DNA of 64,000 bases from Gorsachius magnificus. Taxonomy: Eukaryota > Chordata > Aves > Pelecaniformes > Ardeidae. Made by a program: the position numbers and the translations under genes. Below are positions 48,111 through 60,980 of the stretch, piece by piece. Within the stretch, counting starts at the first letter, position 1; each line of letters opens with the position of its first letter. The notes under the pieces are model-generated. The model was not told where the DNA came from. It saw only the letters and a list, made by a program, of their open reading frames with translations, and ran no database searches. Location: assembly GCA_034008185.1 (NCBI GenBank), contig CM067081.1, forward strand, positions 83,720,765 through 83,784,764, given 5' to 3'.

Positions 48111-49099
48111 GAGCAGGTACCCAGGCCCTATTGGTGCCTGCAGGGCCCTGACACTTGAGTATCCCTGTTTGCTCTTGAAAATCAGAGAGCTGTAGCAGGA
48201 TGATCTTCAGCTTACACAAAGCACTGGACGTATTTCTAACATTTTCTCTCAGAATTTGCCCTGGTTTTAACTGCAACCATCGCAGTACATAATTCTTTGA
48301 TGATGCATCCACAACATTTTATCCTTCCTCCCCTCTCTGACCTGCACAGAGTGGAGATGCCCCAAACGATGCTGCAGCAAGACCATATTACCTGTAAATC
48401 CACTGGAGGGGAACCAGTCCCACAGGCTTCTGGGTTAGTAAGGCACACTGAGAGGTCCTCTTGGCTCTCACTGCAGCTAGTGGAGTGCTGCATGGTGGGA
48501 GTTCTCCTGTTATAAGGACTGTTTCTAGCTATTGATCTATAAGGTGTTTTTCCAATACCTGTTGAATAGGCTCACCTGGAAAATCAAGACAAATCTGCAC
48601 TTTTTCATTTTACACATTGGCTCTGATGGCCCCAGGAGATCTGGCAGCTTTATTTTGTAAGGATCTTTGTGACTACCTATCATCCACACCATCAGCCATT
48701 GTCTTATCTAAGTATTTCCACCTGACATACAGTATCAAGAAGAAAAAGTGCTTAAACCCTTTAAAAATGCCCCTTTCCAAAAAATATCCCAGTGAAGAAA
48801 TGAATAAATCTTCTCTGGAGAAGGCAACTGTCTACTTTTTGGGTTGCTTTTTTTTCTGATTTTCTTTTGGCGTTTCATTTGCAAAGGCGAAGATTGCAGA
48901 AGGGCTGAAAAGTTTTGCATAGCCTATACACCTCTCTCTTATGAAACAGAAAAATTATTGAGGTTATATACTTTTGAAGTCAGTGCACTTCTGATTTGCT
49001 TATTTCAATGGTTAGCATCATGGACAGTCACATTTTCAGTCAGCACCCTGCTTCTCTGGTACACATATGACTTAAAGGTCAAGAGCAGTACTCTTATGC

Positions 49100-49330
49100 A
49101 TGTGTTTTAAACAAGAGAAATAGTCTGTTAATTGAGACTATACAGAAGCACGCACGATTATCTGGCTTTGAAGATGGAGTCAATGCTTTCTTTATTGAAA
49201 TGGACATAAACCATACTTTTAATCTTTTAATAAGTGCCTTTCAGTTCTTTCAGAGCTGGAGCCTTTAAGAATGAATGTTGCTGACTCAAGAGCCCAGGAA
49301 AAAGCAAGAGCTTATTTATGTGTCACCTGT
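49100..49330. other. candidate conserved non-coding stretch
   Basis: Non-repetitive stretch containing TGCTGACTCA (49279-49288), which matches a MAF/AP-1-type site, and a CACCTG E-box just downstream near 49325. Several homeodomain-like AT-rich cores lie at 49180-49240. Site content alone is weak evidence of function. Confidence 0.2.
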
Positions 49331-51179
49331 GAGGTAGGTAGATGAAAAATACCAGACTGTTTTGGGTAGATCCCAGTCAAAGGAGGAACTATTAAATCTC
49401 CCTTAGTAAAAATAATATGTATGAAAAATATATTACTGCCTATTTGGACTGATTTGAAAAAGAAAGTATGTTGAGGTGAACCTGGCTATGGTCTCACATA
49501 ATGCTGACTGAATGCCAATGAGGTAACGTACAGGCAACAAAAAGAGAAAGTTAGACTAACCCCCAAATCTACATCACAATGCTTACATTTTCCATTTCCA
49601 GGGAAACGTTGTTTGAGATATATTTGTGTGGATCAAGAAAGGTATTGCTCTGGCCCTCAGGTAGCACATGCAGTACTGCCGTATTACCTCGGGGGACAGC
49701 TCTAACAATTGCTGTGCTCAAGCCTTTCTCCTTCAACGATAGTAATTTGGATTGGATTCAGATAAGGTTGCATCCTGAATGCAAATATGATCATAATTAA
49801 TACAAGGAAGGGACAGGCATAATACTGCACTATTATAGTTATACTGTAAAATCCATTACGTTTATAGGAAGCTCCTGACAGAAATAGCTTGCCTTCTTAA
49901 ATAGCACTAATGAAAAAAAGGAGGACAAAAAAGTCATTGATAAACTGCTGCCACCCCAATGTCCTTGCAATATATTAGCCCAAAATAGCACATTGACGAT
50001 GTATAAATCTATGGAATTACAATGGGGAATCATGAAGGGTACAAGAGCATGCATTTCCAAGGGCATTTCTATTATGCAACTCACTACTGTGAGTCAATAA
50101 ACTTAAAATATTATGTCACTGTCTGATAATTAAAAGGGGAGGGTTACTGAGGATTTTTGACGTTATTGATTTATTGTCATCAATGGGAAATTAGCATATT
50201 AAGAGTTCTGAGACCCAGAATTATCAGTCTTATATTAGAGTTTCTCAATAACCAGAGCAAAGTTTCAGTTGTCTTTGATAGGAGTAGTGGCGACTCCCAG
50301 CTGCTGTTGAGGTCAGTGGCAATATTCCTGCAGATACTGGAGCAAGCTTTCACGGGATGACATTAAGGTTGTGTTGCTACCCATGTCTCTGCTCTCGTAC
50401 AAATTACCTTAATTCTGGGCCAGAAATCTTGGCACTCATCCAGAAGATGCTGCCAGCCACTGGCCTAAATGTTGCTCAGCATCCTCAAGAGGAGACAACC
50501 TGCCTGTGTGTACTCCTGGTATCACGACACCTTATAGTGCCTGTTGGCATTAGCCTTACCTGGCCGAGGGATACTTGCTGGATCTGCTCTGTGCTCACTG
50601 GTCCATGTGAGCCCAAAACTTAATTCTGTTGGCAAGAAGCTTGGACCAGGATGGTTTCACGGCCGCTTAAGGAAGCCGCTGCTGTCATCGGAACTGCTTT
50701 TGATGGCCTGGTCTGCCTTAGTGACTTCTGCACAGTACATGGGCCTGAGGTCCTGCAATAAGCATAAATGCTCTTGATTTGGCTGTGGTCGCAGCCAACC
50801 CTGTGCACTAAATGAAGAATGAACAGATTATGGAGGCACTGCTATCAGCTGAATGACGGGCTGCGGTGACAGAGTGACATGGGGTTTTGGCATGAGCCAC
50901 AGGAGAGATATGTATGAGTAAGAAATTAATTGCTGGCCTTAGCAGATGCCACGTACTCTATTAAAAACAGTTAAAATTATTAACACTAAATACAGTAATA
51001 CTAATGTAACAACTCTAGTTTTGAATAAATTTCTTCAATTTTAATGTGAAATCCATTTTAGTTTAAAATAAAATCCTACAGAAGCTGGTGAGTCTTTATG
51101 CAACTAATTTAAAGCATTCTGTAAGAACAAGGGCTCACAACTGCAGCCTCAAGAGCACATTTGATTTAATGCTTTCTAA

Positions 51180-51320
51180 GTATTATTTGCTTTCCCTCTG
51201 GCAGGTATAATTAGTGTCTCCCTAACACCCTCAGAGTCTGATTTGCCTTAATTTACAATTAAAATAATGAATCGATTATTTTCTAGCTGTGTCACGTATC
51301 TATAATTCTGATCAAGAACA
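51180..51320. other. candidate conserved non-coding stretch, homeodomain/ATCGAT cluster
   Basis: A dense group of TAATT and AATTA-type cores ('ataattag', 'ttaatttacaattaaaat') sits beside AATCGATTATT at 51270-51280. ATCGAT is the recognition core of CUT-type factors. There are no simple repeats in the segment. Function is inference. Confidence 0.2.
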
Positions 51321-52193
51321 AACTGCATGGGAAGAGTGTGCAGTAGTTGGTAAATACTGGGGATGACTTTGTTTGTTATTTCTGCCTCTGTGGGTTTTTT
51401 TGCAACAGAAGGCTCATCCTGGCACATCTTGATGTTTTGGGCAGTATCCCAGTGGAATATAACGGGACTAGTTGCATAACTGAAGTGGACACCGTTTGGT
51501 CCAGTCAGATCCATGTGTGCATTCAACATGAAGTATAAAGATTTACCATTTCAGTATGTGCCCGAGCTTAAAATTTCTGGGAACTGAGACAATGAACTCT
51601 CCAGCCTATTCTGTGTTTTGCAGCAGCTTGTATTCGCAGCTCTGCCAGCCCTGAGTAAGGGAACATCTCTGAATATCATCAACTGCTTAGACATCATTTG
51701 CTTTCCTAGCCCTTCCCTTTGGACTTGCCTTTTCAATATTTGGGGGTTTTTTTAAAATCTTTTTTGTCTGCTACATGGCATTGCAGGTACTCTGGTAAAA
51801 AGACAGGTAAGTGCCTGTCAACAGGAATAAAAGAACCTAGCTATTCCCCGACACACAAAACAAGCAGCTTTCTGAGTGTTTTATTAGTGATGCTCACAAG
51901 CAAATGAAGAGCAATCAAGCCAGACTGACAATCTAAAACTCACAGAATGGCGAGGCATTGCTATGCAGGAGTGAGCTATGTAAAATGCAGGCTGAAAAAC
52001 AAAGGGCTAATGCTACCGATACACACAAGAGCTAATTTAAGAAATCCCCAAATCATCCCTTTTCAGAGACAGTGGCATTGCCTTGTTAGTATGATGGGAA
52101 CTAATGTCTTTTTCTTTGAAGCCACGGTTAGAATTATATCATAACTTCTCTCCGCTGTGGCTGCAGTTAACTTTCAATTCAGTATTTCATTTT

Positions 52194-52198
52194 ACCAT
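52194..52198 (+). repeat. left target-site duplication of solo LTR (ACCAT)
   Basis: ACCAT immediately precedes the LTR terminus TGTCCTGG and is repeated directly after the LTR end at 52741-52745. A 5-bp duplication is the size made by ERVL-type and several other retroviral integrases. Confidence 0.9.
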
Positions 52199-52740
52199 TG
52201 TCCTGGTTTTGGCTGGGATAGAGTTGATTTTCTTCCTAGTAGCTGACATAGTGCTGTGTTTTGGATTTAGCACTAGAAGAATGTTGATAACATGCTGATG
52301 GTTTAGTTGTTGCTCAGCAGTGCTTACACTAGGCGAGGACTTTTCAGCTTCCCCAGCTCTGCTGGGTGCACAAGAAGCTGGGAGGGGGCACAGCCAGGAC
52401 AGCTGACCCCAACTGGCCACAGGGCGATCCAGACCATGTGGCATCATGGGTGAGGGAAATTAGTCAGGGGGAGAGCGAATCGTCCTCCGGATGGGCTGGA
52501 CATCGATCAGCAGGTGGTGCGCAATTGCATTGTGTATCACTTGTTTTGTGTATTCTGTATATTCTCTTACTAGTATTATTATTACTGTTGTTATTCCTTT
52601 CTCTTATTAAACTGGCTTCATCTCAACCCATGGTTTTACTTTTTTTTTCTGATTCCCCCATCCCACTGAGGGGTGTGTGTGGGGGGAAGTGAGTGAGCAG
52701 CTGTGTGGTGTTCAGCTGCCTGCTGGGTTAAAACACAACA
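52199..52740 (+). mobile_element. complete solo LTR of an ERVL-like endogenous retrovirus
   Basis: A 542-bp LTR with canonical TG...CA ends (TGTCCTGG to ACACAACA), flanked by a perfect 5-bp duplication ACCAT on both sides. A polyadenylation signal ATTAAA lies at 52606-52611, followed by the short pyrimidine-rich 3' part. No internal retroviral sequence is present, so it arose by recombination between the two LTRs of a provirus. It belongs to the same wider family as the antisense LTR at 17174-17710, but to a different subfamily. The exact family name should be taken from a repeat library. Confidence 0.94.
52606..52611 (+). promoter_or_regulatory. LTR polyadenylation signal ATTAAA
   Basis: ATTAAA in the sense orientation of the LTR, about 130 bp from its 3' end, at the position expected for the R region signal of this family. 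Activity is not implied. Confidence 0.6.
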
Positions 52741-52745
52741 ACCAT
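52741..52745 (+). repeat. right target-site duplication of solo LTR (ACCAT)
   Basis: Direct copy of 52194-52198, adjoining the CA terminus of the LTR. A perfect match on both sides shows that the LTR is complete and that both edges are original. Confidence 0.9.
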
Positions 52746-52838
52746 GTTACATTTTACCATATCAAAGTATTTTAATACTTACTGGTAGTGCTGTATCCCA
52801 CTCCATTCTATGTTGCATTTCAAGTTCAAGATGGGTTG

Positions 52839-53056
52839 ATTAGGGTAGCGAAACACTGGAATGGGTTGCCCAGAGAGGTAGTTGAGGTCCCATCGCTGGA
52901 AACATTCAAGACCGGGTTGGATGGGGTTATGAGCATCCTGATCTAGTTAGTGGTGTCCCTGCCCACTGCAGGGGGGTTGGACTAGATGACCTCTAGGGGT
53001 CCCTTCCAACCCAAAACATTCTATGATTCTATGATTGATTCTATGATTCTATGATT
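52839..53056 (+). mobile_element. short CR1 LINE 3' end, sense (subfamily A)
   Basis: About 218 bp: the last ORF2 codons ([14 protein letters not shown], beginning at a GGTAGCGAAACACTGG block), the terminal TAG equivalent ('gatctagttag'), the 3' UTR and a tail of four ATTCTATG units (53018-53025, 53026-53033, 53038-53045, 53046-53053) with a 4-bp ATTG interruption after the second. It is closely similar to the 3' end of the copy at 18847-19877. It lies about 95 bp downstream of the solo LTR but is an independent insertion. Confidence 0.94.
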
Positions 53057-56000
53057 ATATTGTGGCAAATGCCACTACTGTCAGTTGCCTTCTGGTAGAC
53101 TGTTAACCATCATGGAAAGCATTTGCACGTGTTATTTCTGAACAAGGGATTTTGTGTATGTCTGTGAATTAAATAGGCCTGGCAATCTGTGGATGTTTGT
53201 GAAAAGGCAGAAGTGGAATGCTGACTTCAAAGACTGGGTTTGAGGGAAGCCTTGGTGAGTCTTGTCGTTCGCTGGAGCAGATGGTGAGTCAAGGCATGGT
53301 ATTAGAGAAGCTATAGAGGGAGGGAAGGCACCTGGAGAGGACACCGCTGTCATGGCACAAAACCAAGGAAAGGCATGAACAACCATCTCTTGTAAGGGCC
53401 AGGCTTCTAAACACTCTTTTGATCCATAAGAGACTCCATACGTCTGGCTTCCTTCAGCAAATAAAAGAGGGACCTGGTAAGGTGAAAGGGGGAGAAAAGC
53501 TGGGTCTGTTGATTCCATATAAACCAGAGGAACTGAAGAATAGTTTTGTAAAGAGGCAGTGTAAGAGCTCAGCAGGACTAAGCACTCTGGCCCTCAGGGC
53601 ATGATATCTCTACTACAGTTATGCACAGATGCTCTCCCTGTCACTCAAGCTGGAAAAGCCAGGCAGCAGCCCTGGCATATGTACAAACGCCTGTGATCTG
53701 TTTATTTAAATATATACTTAGAGGCTTTTGTGTACTGAAGGCTGCAAACTTGCTCTGTGCTACCACCATGTTTTGGAGTGGAAGAAAAATCATCTTGCTG
53801 AGATCCTGGCGCTCTTGCAGGCTGGCTCGGCCCCGGGGAGCCCTGCAGATGGCCCTTGTCATCTGCAAGGGGATGAACCAGCACCCCAGCACAGACCTGA
53901 CACTGGCTCTGTCTGTTCCCCCAGATACCGTGTCCTTGATGGGGGGCAGGTTCAGTTTGGTTCGGCTGCTGTGAGATGTTGCAGCTCATTTAAACCAACC
54001 GACTGAATGTACAGGGGGCTGTAAGTAGGATTTCTTTCCTTTTTCTCTCTCCAGTCAATCTGAAGTAGAGGGGTCTTTATGCTCTACACTCCTGTGCACA
54101 CAGGTATGCTTGCAAATGCATTCATACATTTAGTGGACAGAAAGTACAATATATCAGTCATTCTTCTTGCTGGTCTACATTTAAGACATTGAGTGAAAGG
54201 AAAATATGTGTTAATAGCACAGTGTGTGGGAAAAAAAGTAGGTTGTGATGCCTAAAATACTACTTTCTCAAGGAAAGTAGCTACTGTAGGAAATATTTCA
54301 CAATCCAGAGGAACCTCACAGATCTCAGTTTATCCCTCATCTCTCAAAATATTGTACATGTAAATCATCTGCTTAAGATATGTGTGATTCAGATTGTGCT
54401 TGAACTTGTTCCTTACCTTGGCAATTGCAATATGGAGAGGTTCCAGAGAAATGAACATATTCCGGAGTGGATATTCCACAAATAATGCAAACTCTGATGT
54501 GCTGAAATCTGACACAGGACATCATTTCCACTAAAAATACTGTTTATAGGAATAAGCACAGAGAGTGCACATTCTATATATTTGATCAGACACTGTTTCC
54601 CAAATGACAGTATTGTGTGATGCATCTCATAAACAAATTCCATTTTATATATGAAATTATGTACTACACAACCCTACCAAAAAGGCAGACTGGGGTTTTC
54701 TGTTGCAAAAATCTGGTTTCAGTCATCACACTTGGGATCAGAATTTCAAAACAGGACTTGAAATAGTTTTGCAAAAGTCCTCCTCCGTCAAGACTTACAA
54801 GATATTGTATGTGTTCTGTTACCAACACAAGAAACTTCCACATGGTAACTGTATTGAGAATGTAGTAGCAACCACATGTTTTAATGGGCATCTGCTATAT
54901 CTTATTGCCAATGCTTATAAACTGAGTATTTAAAATAGCAAAAAAAAATGGACTTTGTCTGTCCCCAGAAAAGTATTGCACAACCAGAGCTTTTTTCATA
55001 GTTGCCGCGATAAGCCTTGGATACTTGCCATGACTAATGACAAAATGGCAAAAAGGAGTACTAATCACATTAAGAGATGGAGAAACAGAGGCACTGTGAA
55101 GCTGAGATTTTTCTCAGGCCCTTCACAGGCTGATGGAACATCTGAGAACAGAACCTGTTTAAAAGCTACATAAAGCAGCTGTGTGCCAAAACATGCCCTG
55201 TATTGCAAGTCCAAAATCAGTAGGATTTTATTCTGTTCTATAGAAGCTGGATATATTTTTCGACTGACTTGAGGCCTCATGGTCGGAAAATATAGAGTTA
55301 TTATATGGTATAAATGTAATCAAAATAAAGCCTGAGCTGCTGAATTTCTCTTTACATCATTCTCTCTCCTGCACTTAAAATACTGAAGCCTTGAGAAATG
55401 TCAGATACAACAGCGAGGGGGAGTCTTCCCTAACCAAGCACCCCCTTGGGTGTAAGCATGATTCTTCACATGAGCTATTTTTAGGAATATGATCTGTGGC
55501 AGAACATCAGCCCCAGATACTACACTATATACTTCTTGGCAAATAATCTGAGAAAATCCATTATTATTGTAGGATTCTGGGAGTATAACTAAGGAATAAG
55601 TGTGCATTCCTGTGTGAGAGAAAAACATACATTAATATTTGGTTGTTTGTCAGCAATATGCAAAAAGTTTACCAAAATTATGAAAGAGAACAAAGATCAT
55701 ATTTCATTTGTACAAATTGATTTTAATTAATCTATTTAATTTCTATATCCCATTGTTTCTGGTAATGATTATAAAATTCTGCAAAACATATACTATAAAT
55801 CTGATACAAAAAGCTTTAGCAGCTTCACATTCAATAATTCACAGCAACATTCTGAACCATAAGAACTGCTCCTTCACTGATGCTGTATTGCAAATTAGAA
55901 AGATAAATTGGAATTTAACCGGGCTGTATAAACGAGCCCATTACCAAGGGTTTAGTTCACTGTCATTTTGAAATGACAGTTAGACAAAAGATTTGTACTT

Positions 56001-59000
56001 TACTTGATATTACGAATAAGTCATCATTCTAGATTTTTTTCAAGCAGGTATGCCTTTGGAATTAATAATTTACTCATTCCCATTATCTTGGTATGTATAG
56101 GCAATATTTTTCAGGCTGTGCTGTGCTATCAGCAGAAACACAAACAAGCAGGATGCCTGTGCCATGGTAGGAGTCCATTGCAAGGTCATGGATAGCCATA
56201 AATACTTCCAGTTTCTGTGCTTGCATCACTGCTGTTCTTCAGTTCCTTTCTTTATCTTCCTGGAAGGTTTATTTGGGCAGAATTCACATGCTGCATTCAA
56301 CAAATCACATAAAGATGGTTTTGAAAAATGGGTGCCACTGTGTCATCTTCACCATGATGTGTAGCATAGGTAATCGGAAAATTCTTCTTACTCCCCTCAT
56401 TTTCATCATGTCAGCAACTTCCAAACAAGTTGTCTCTGACCAGTCATGAAGGGTCCATCCTTCGTAGGAATCCCCTGTGACAGGTTTATATGTTATCTGG
56501 GATTAAAAGAAATGTCTGAATTTCTCCTCTGGAGGGAGCCTAAGTCCTGAGTCATGGATTTGTTTGATTTTTCCTTCAGTGAAACAGAGTCCAGTGTCTC
56601 CAATGAATTCCCCAATTCCCAGGAGAGTTTCTAGAATCAAAAAGGAAAAACTACTCTTATGCTGACTTGAGGCAGTGCTGGCTGACTGATATATGTCAGA
56701 TACTCAACTTCCAAGGCAGCTCTCAATATATCCCCACACTGTCCCTCAGTACCGTGGACATGCACAGACCCAACGGCATGACAGCTGATGGGTGAGCAAG
56801 TACTTCTTGCGGGTCCAGAAAATTGTGTTGCAGATCAAGAAAACCTCTGCCAGGAAAACAAGTTCTTCAAATGGAAGTGATTCCAACAAATGCAGCCATA
56901 TAACATGCGGGCTTCCCTCAGGCAATCGCTGTAAAATCGCTGAGTACTTATCACAGCAGTGAAACCCTCATTGCTTATTTAGCCTTATATAGTCTCTTAG
57001 AAATCTTGGATGGTGCAGTTGCGCTAGGCCTTCTTTTAATCATTGATATTAAAAATTTTCCAAAGAATAATTACAATTTTAATAATTCAGTACCTCCACA
57101 TCTTACGGGTCATCTTTTTGAATATTACCCAGAATGCTCATCATATAGTTTCACTCCGAATTACCTTTCTGAACCCCAACAGGTAGCCAGGACTACACCT
57201 GAGCTGCAGGCACTGTGACTGATCCTTTAACCCATGCATTATTCTACAGCTGTAACAGAGAGCACACTTGAAATTCATCTCTGATGTGCTTTCATGACTC
57301 CCTATAAACAAATCAATCACCTGCTTGTCTTTTCCCGAAATTATAGTCACCATTGAAAGGAAAGGGATCTGCAAACATTAGATCTTTTTTGGAGCTTGGC
57401 TTTATTACCCTGACAAGAACGTACCTTTCTAGGCTGTCATTTCTTGCCCATTCAGCTATAGCTGGGTTTCCTAAAGGTCAAGTTCTCTCATCCCAAAGAA
57501 TATCAGTATGGATTGAAGAGTGTATAACAGTGTAGCTGATGTAGCTCTCCAGTGAGACAGCAAGGCTGAAGCAGAATTCAGAGGTCATTTTCTTCTGGCT
57601 TCAAAAAATATGCCAAATCAGAAACCTGCAAAGCAGTGACATGACATAAGTCACTAATCTTTATAGAGTGTTATGCACTGGAATTAGGTACTGGGTAAGG
57701 TGCCAAGTTCAGGAGGGCAATACAATAATCAGTGTTCAGCAGAAACCGTGGATGGTTCCTTGTCTCATCTTCCTTTGTGAATATCTACAACAGGACTTAC
57801 ACTCAAGGCTATCTGCAAAAAATACTACTTTGCAGCAACCACGATTCTTCGGTGCTCTGTATTCACAGAGCCTCTGTCTGTCCCTGCTTTTTGCAGAATT
57901 GCAAGGATACAGGGTTTTGCTGCTCCTTTGCCACTGAAATCCTTACACAAGAACATAGTGAAGCTGAAGATGCGTGATCAGCCACAATTAACCAAAAAGA
58001 TGTTTTTTTCAAACCTTCAGCAAATGCTACCTGCAGGGTAGCATTCGAGAGGCGCTAGGAGGAGGAGCAGGCCATTCTTCAAAGATGCTTCAAACATGGA
58101 CTTGCTGTTATTGACTCCACACATGAAAGGTAAGTGAAATCTCTGTACACCACTACTACCTCTGTGGTCTGAAAGCTGTCCATGGAAGACTGAGATACAT
58201 TGATCAAAGAATCCTTTAGAGACAGAGACTCTCATAGATCAGCTCCATTCTATGCCTAAGCTCTATATGAGAAGGTTTGTCTACTTGAAACCTTTGCTCT
58301 ACACCACAAATATTTCTAACCGTGCAACTCCCATCAGTGGAACAGCCAGCTGCTGAGAGGGGTGTTTGTAAAGTTCCCAAGTGGGAGCAGAAAAACCATG
58401 CTAAAGAAGGAAAGTGTGTGAAGAAGCATTTTGCACCAACATTTGGATCCCCTTACTGGCTTTTTTTGTTCTGACAATACAAAAGAACATTCTTGCAGGT
58501 AATACAGTCACACGGCTCTCCGTCATTCTCTATATTGCCTCTGGCCTAAGAGCATATCAGAAGAATGGACTGGAGGAAGAGGTTACTGGGCTGCAGACTT
58601 TTCTGGTAGCTGTCACCTGTGAAGAAACCCATAGGAATGCGTCAGACAGCCAAGGAGATGAAATTAATGTATGCTAGTATTGTGCCCTTGCTTGGGATGC
58701 CCAAGAGTTCAGGCAACATATTTTCTCATCCTTCCACTAAGGCTAAGGTGCAGCAAACAATCCTGTGTCTGGCAGGGGAAGCCTCTGAGATCTATATCAA
58801 TCATCCTATATACAATAAGATGCAAGACAAATTCAAAGCTTTTCAGAATCCCAAAAGAACCTGGTATAGACAAAGAACATGGACCCTGCCTGCTTATGCT
58901 TGCATATGAGAGAATAAAGCCCTCAAGAATGATTTACGAAAGATGATTTTAGGCATTAATTCTATGCAGTAACGACTACATGCTTCTCCTTACACTGTTG

Positions 59001-60950
59001 ACCATAATGAGTCTTTTGACATTAAGATTTTGAAATTATCAGTCTAACTTGTTTATACTTGCTGATTCCCCTGTAATTCTATACAATTCAGTAAAAAAAC
59101 CATAAATATATGATTTCTCTATATATTGTTATATAACATATAATTTTTACCCCTTACACATTTTTTATTCCATGCAGCAACTGAAAGCTGTTGAACAAAT
59201 AGAAAATTCTTGCTTACTTTCTTCTTTCAGGAGTGCAGCAGTGATTCAGTGGTGGATTAGAAGACCAAAAAAAGGAAGATTATGTCCCTTGAGCCAGGGA
59301 TAACAAGTTGTCACTGTATGTGGTGCAACAGCAATTGTGCTAGAAAGCAAAATTCAAGATTGTTATCAAAGCAGGAAAGGCTGCTTGCAAAGGGCAACAC
59401 TGCAATATTTTGAAATGGCATAGTAGAATATTTGTGTTTTAAGAAAAGATCAAAACCAAGTAATTTAGTCATTATTGTGTTACTGTAATAAAGATGTAAG
59501 GAGTTGGGATCACACAAAACACGAACTCCCATTTTATCAAAGGTTATGTAGACACCTTGTCTAGAGGAAAACCTTTCTGAGTAGCAGCTGGTGTCTAGAC
59601 TGCCTGTACTCTCCCATACTTTCCTGGTGAATGCTGTAACCTTATTGATATAATTGCTCCTAAACCTGGTTCATTTAGGAGAGATGAAAAGGGAATGTTG
59701 GCAAGTTTAGCTTGGTCAGATGAGTAAGGCCCAGAGATCAGTAGGCCTGAAGCTAAGCATGTGTTAGCAAATATTTTTTCTGAACTAAGGCTGATAAAAC
59801 CACTGACTATGGTTAGTTTCCATCTTGTGGCACTTTTTACCTCATTTATAAACCTAAAATAGAGTTTGTAACGACTTCAGTTAAATGCCTGATAACTGCC
59901 AGGCTTGATGATATTTTGCAACTTTCTATTTGCAAACAAGCAGAGAACATGGGTTTGTGTAGCATTTGGGGAATAGCTGGTTTCATACAGATTTAATATG
60001 AGGCTGCATATTTGTCCACAGACAAGAAATTGTCTATTTGTTATTCATCATTCTTTAGCTTAAATTATGGGAATAAGAATGATACCTTGTGAATTCAGTT
60101 ATCTGTCGTATGCCTGGAGCAGTCAATCAATCATTTTAAAACACTCATTTAAAATTATTGAGTTCTAAACTCTGTGAAAATCTAATCTGAACAAGCAAAT
60201 CTTTAACATAGATTTGAAGGGATATGCCTTGTTTTCATGCTTTCTGTATTTCTCAAAGGGATTTCTGCTCCATGAATGTAAAGCTTCTGGTCTTACCCTC
60301 CTTGGATGAAACATTGCTGAACAAGGGCACAGAGAACCAAGACATCTGCAGTATGCTGAGAACAAGCTGCCCACATCCTCCAGGGTGATCCAGCAGGGTA
60401 CTTGCTCTATGGGATTAACTATACAAATGGCTAAGGGCTACCTGGGAGGTAATGAGTACTTCAATGCTTATTAAAGCATACGAGCCTCAGTGTTCTTTAT
60501 CCTCATGCTGTTGGATTTGAATGCATCTTTAAAGGGAGGGCAGCTACATTTACACTCTCTTTAAAGCATCTTTAAAGAAAAAATGGATCCTAGGAGAAGC
60601 TGGGAGTATTTAGCACCCTTCAGAGTCAGCTTCCCTGCCATTTTCTTTCTCTGTCACTTCAGCCTGAAAACAACAAGTTTGTGCAGTTCCATGTAGAAAG
60701 CATTTTATAGATTTAGGAATCTATAAAGAAAACTGCAGAGGGGCCAGGAACTTCAGAGATCAATAGAATCATAGCAGTGCTCCTGTATAACTCGTGGCAT
60801 GGTGCAGCAGGGGGTGCAGTCACACGTAATCCAATTTCTTTGGAAAGATGATGGAAGACAGATTTTATCATAAGCATGCCGCTCTACTTCTCAAATGCAA
60901 ATACAGATCTCCATAATTTATAGCTTAGGATTCTTTTAAGGTTTATTTTT

Positions 60951-60966
60951 TCTTCTCTCTCTCTCT
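60951..60966 (+). repeat. (CT)n tract
   Basis: About 16 bp of CT-rich sequence that also forms the polypyrimidine part of a possible splice acceptor ending at 60980. Confidence 0.7.
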
Positions 60967-60980
60967 GTACGATTGTGCAG

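Larger units (their letters stand above)
43351..52198. other. unique non-coding sequence, no gene seen
   Basis: Nearly 9 kb without recognised transposons. A 183-codon antisense frame (47030-47581) has no domain. A (GGT)n tract lies at 48081-48110. Two stretches with enhancer-like site clusters (49100-49330 and 51180-51320) are listed separately. The rest is ordinary AT-rich sequence. Confidence 0.55.

Noticed and set aside
17174..52740. Possibility that the two LTRs bound one provirus
   Set aside because: They lie in opposite orientation, about 35 kb apart, belong to different subfamilies, and no gag, pol or env similarity lies between them.
53018..53053. Short direct repeats resembling a repeat array
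   Set aside because: These are the 8-bp CR1 3' tail units (ATTCTATG), not a CRISPR array; they are too short, and there are no unique spacers of regular length.
53740..53990. GC-richer patch with frames on both strands and an acceptor-like TTCCCCCAG
   Set aside because: The frames overlap on both strands, show no domain and lack a matching donor or start, so support is too thin for a feature.
58414..58909. Two overlapping sense frames of 87 and 96 codons
   Set aside because: They occupy different frames of the same DNA, match no family I know, and have no upstream or downstream gene context.
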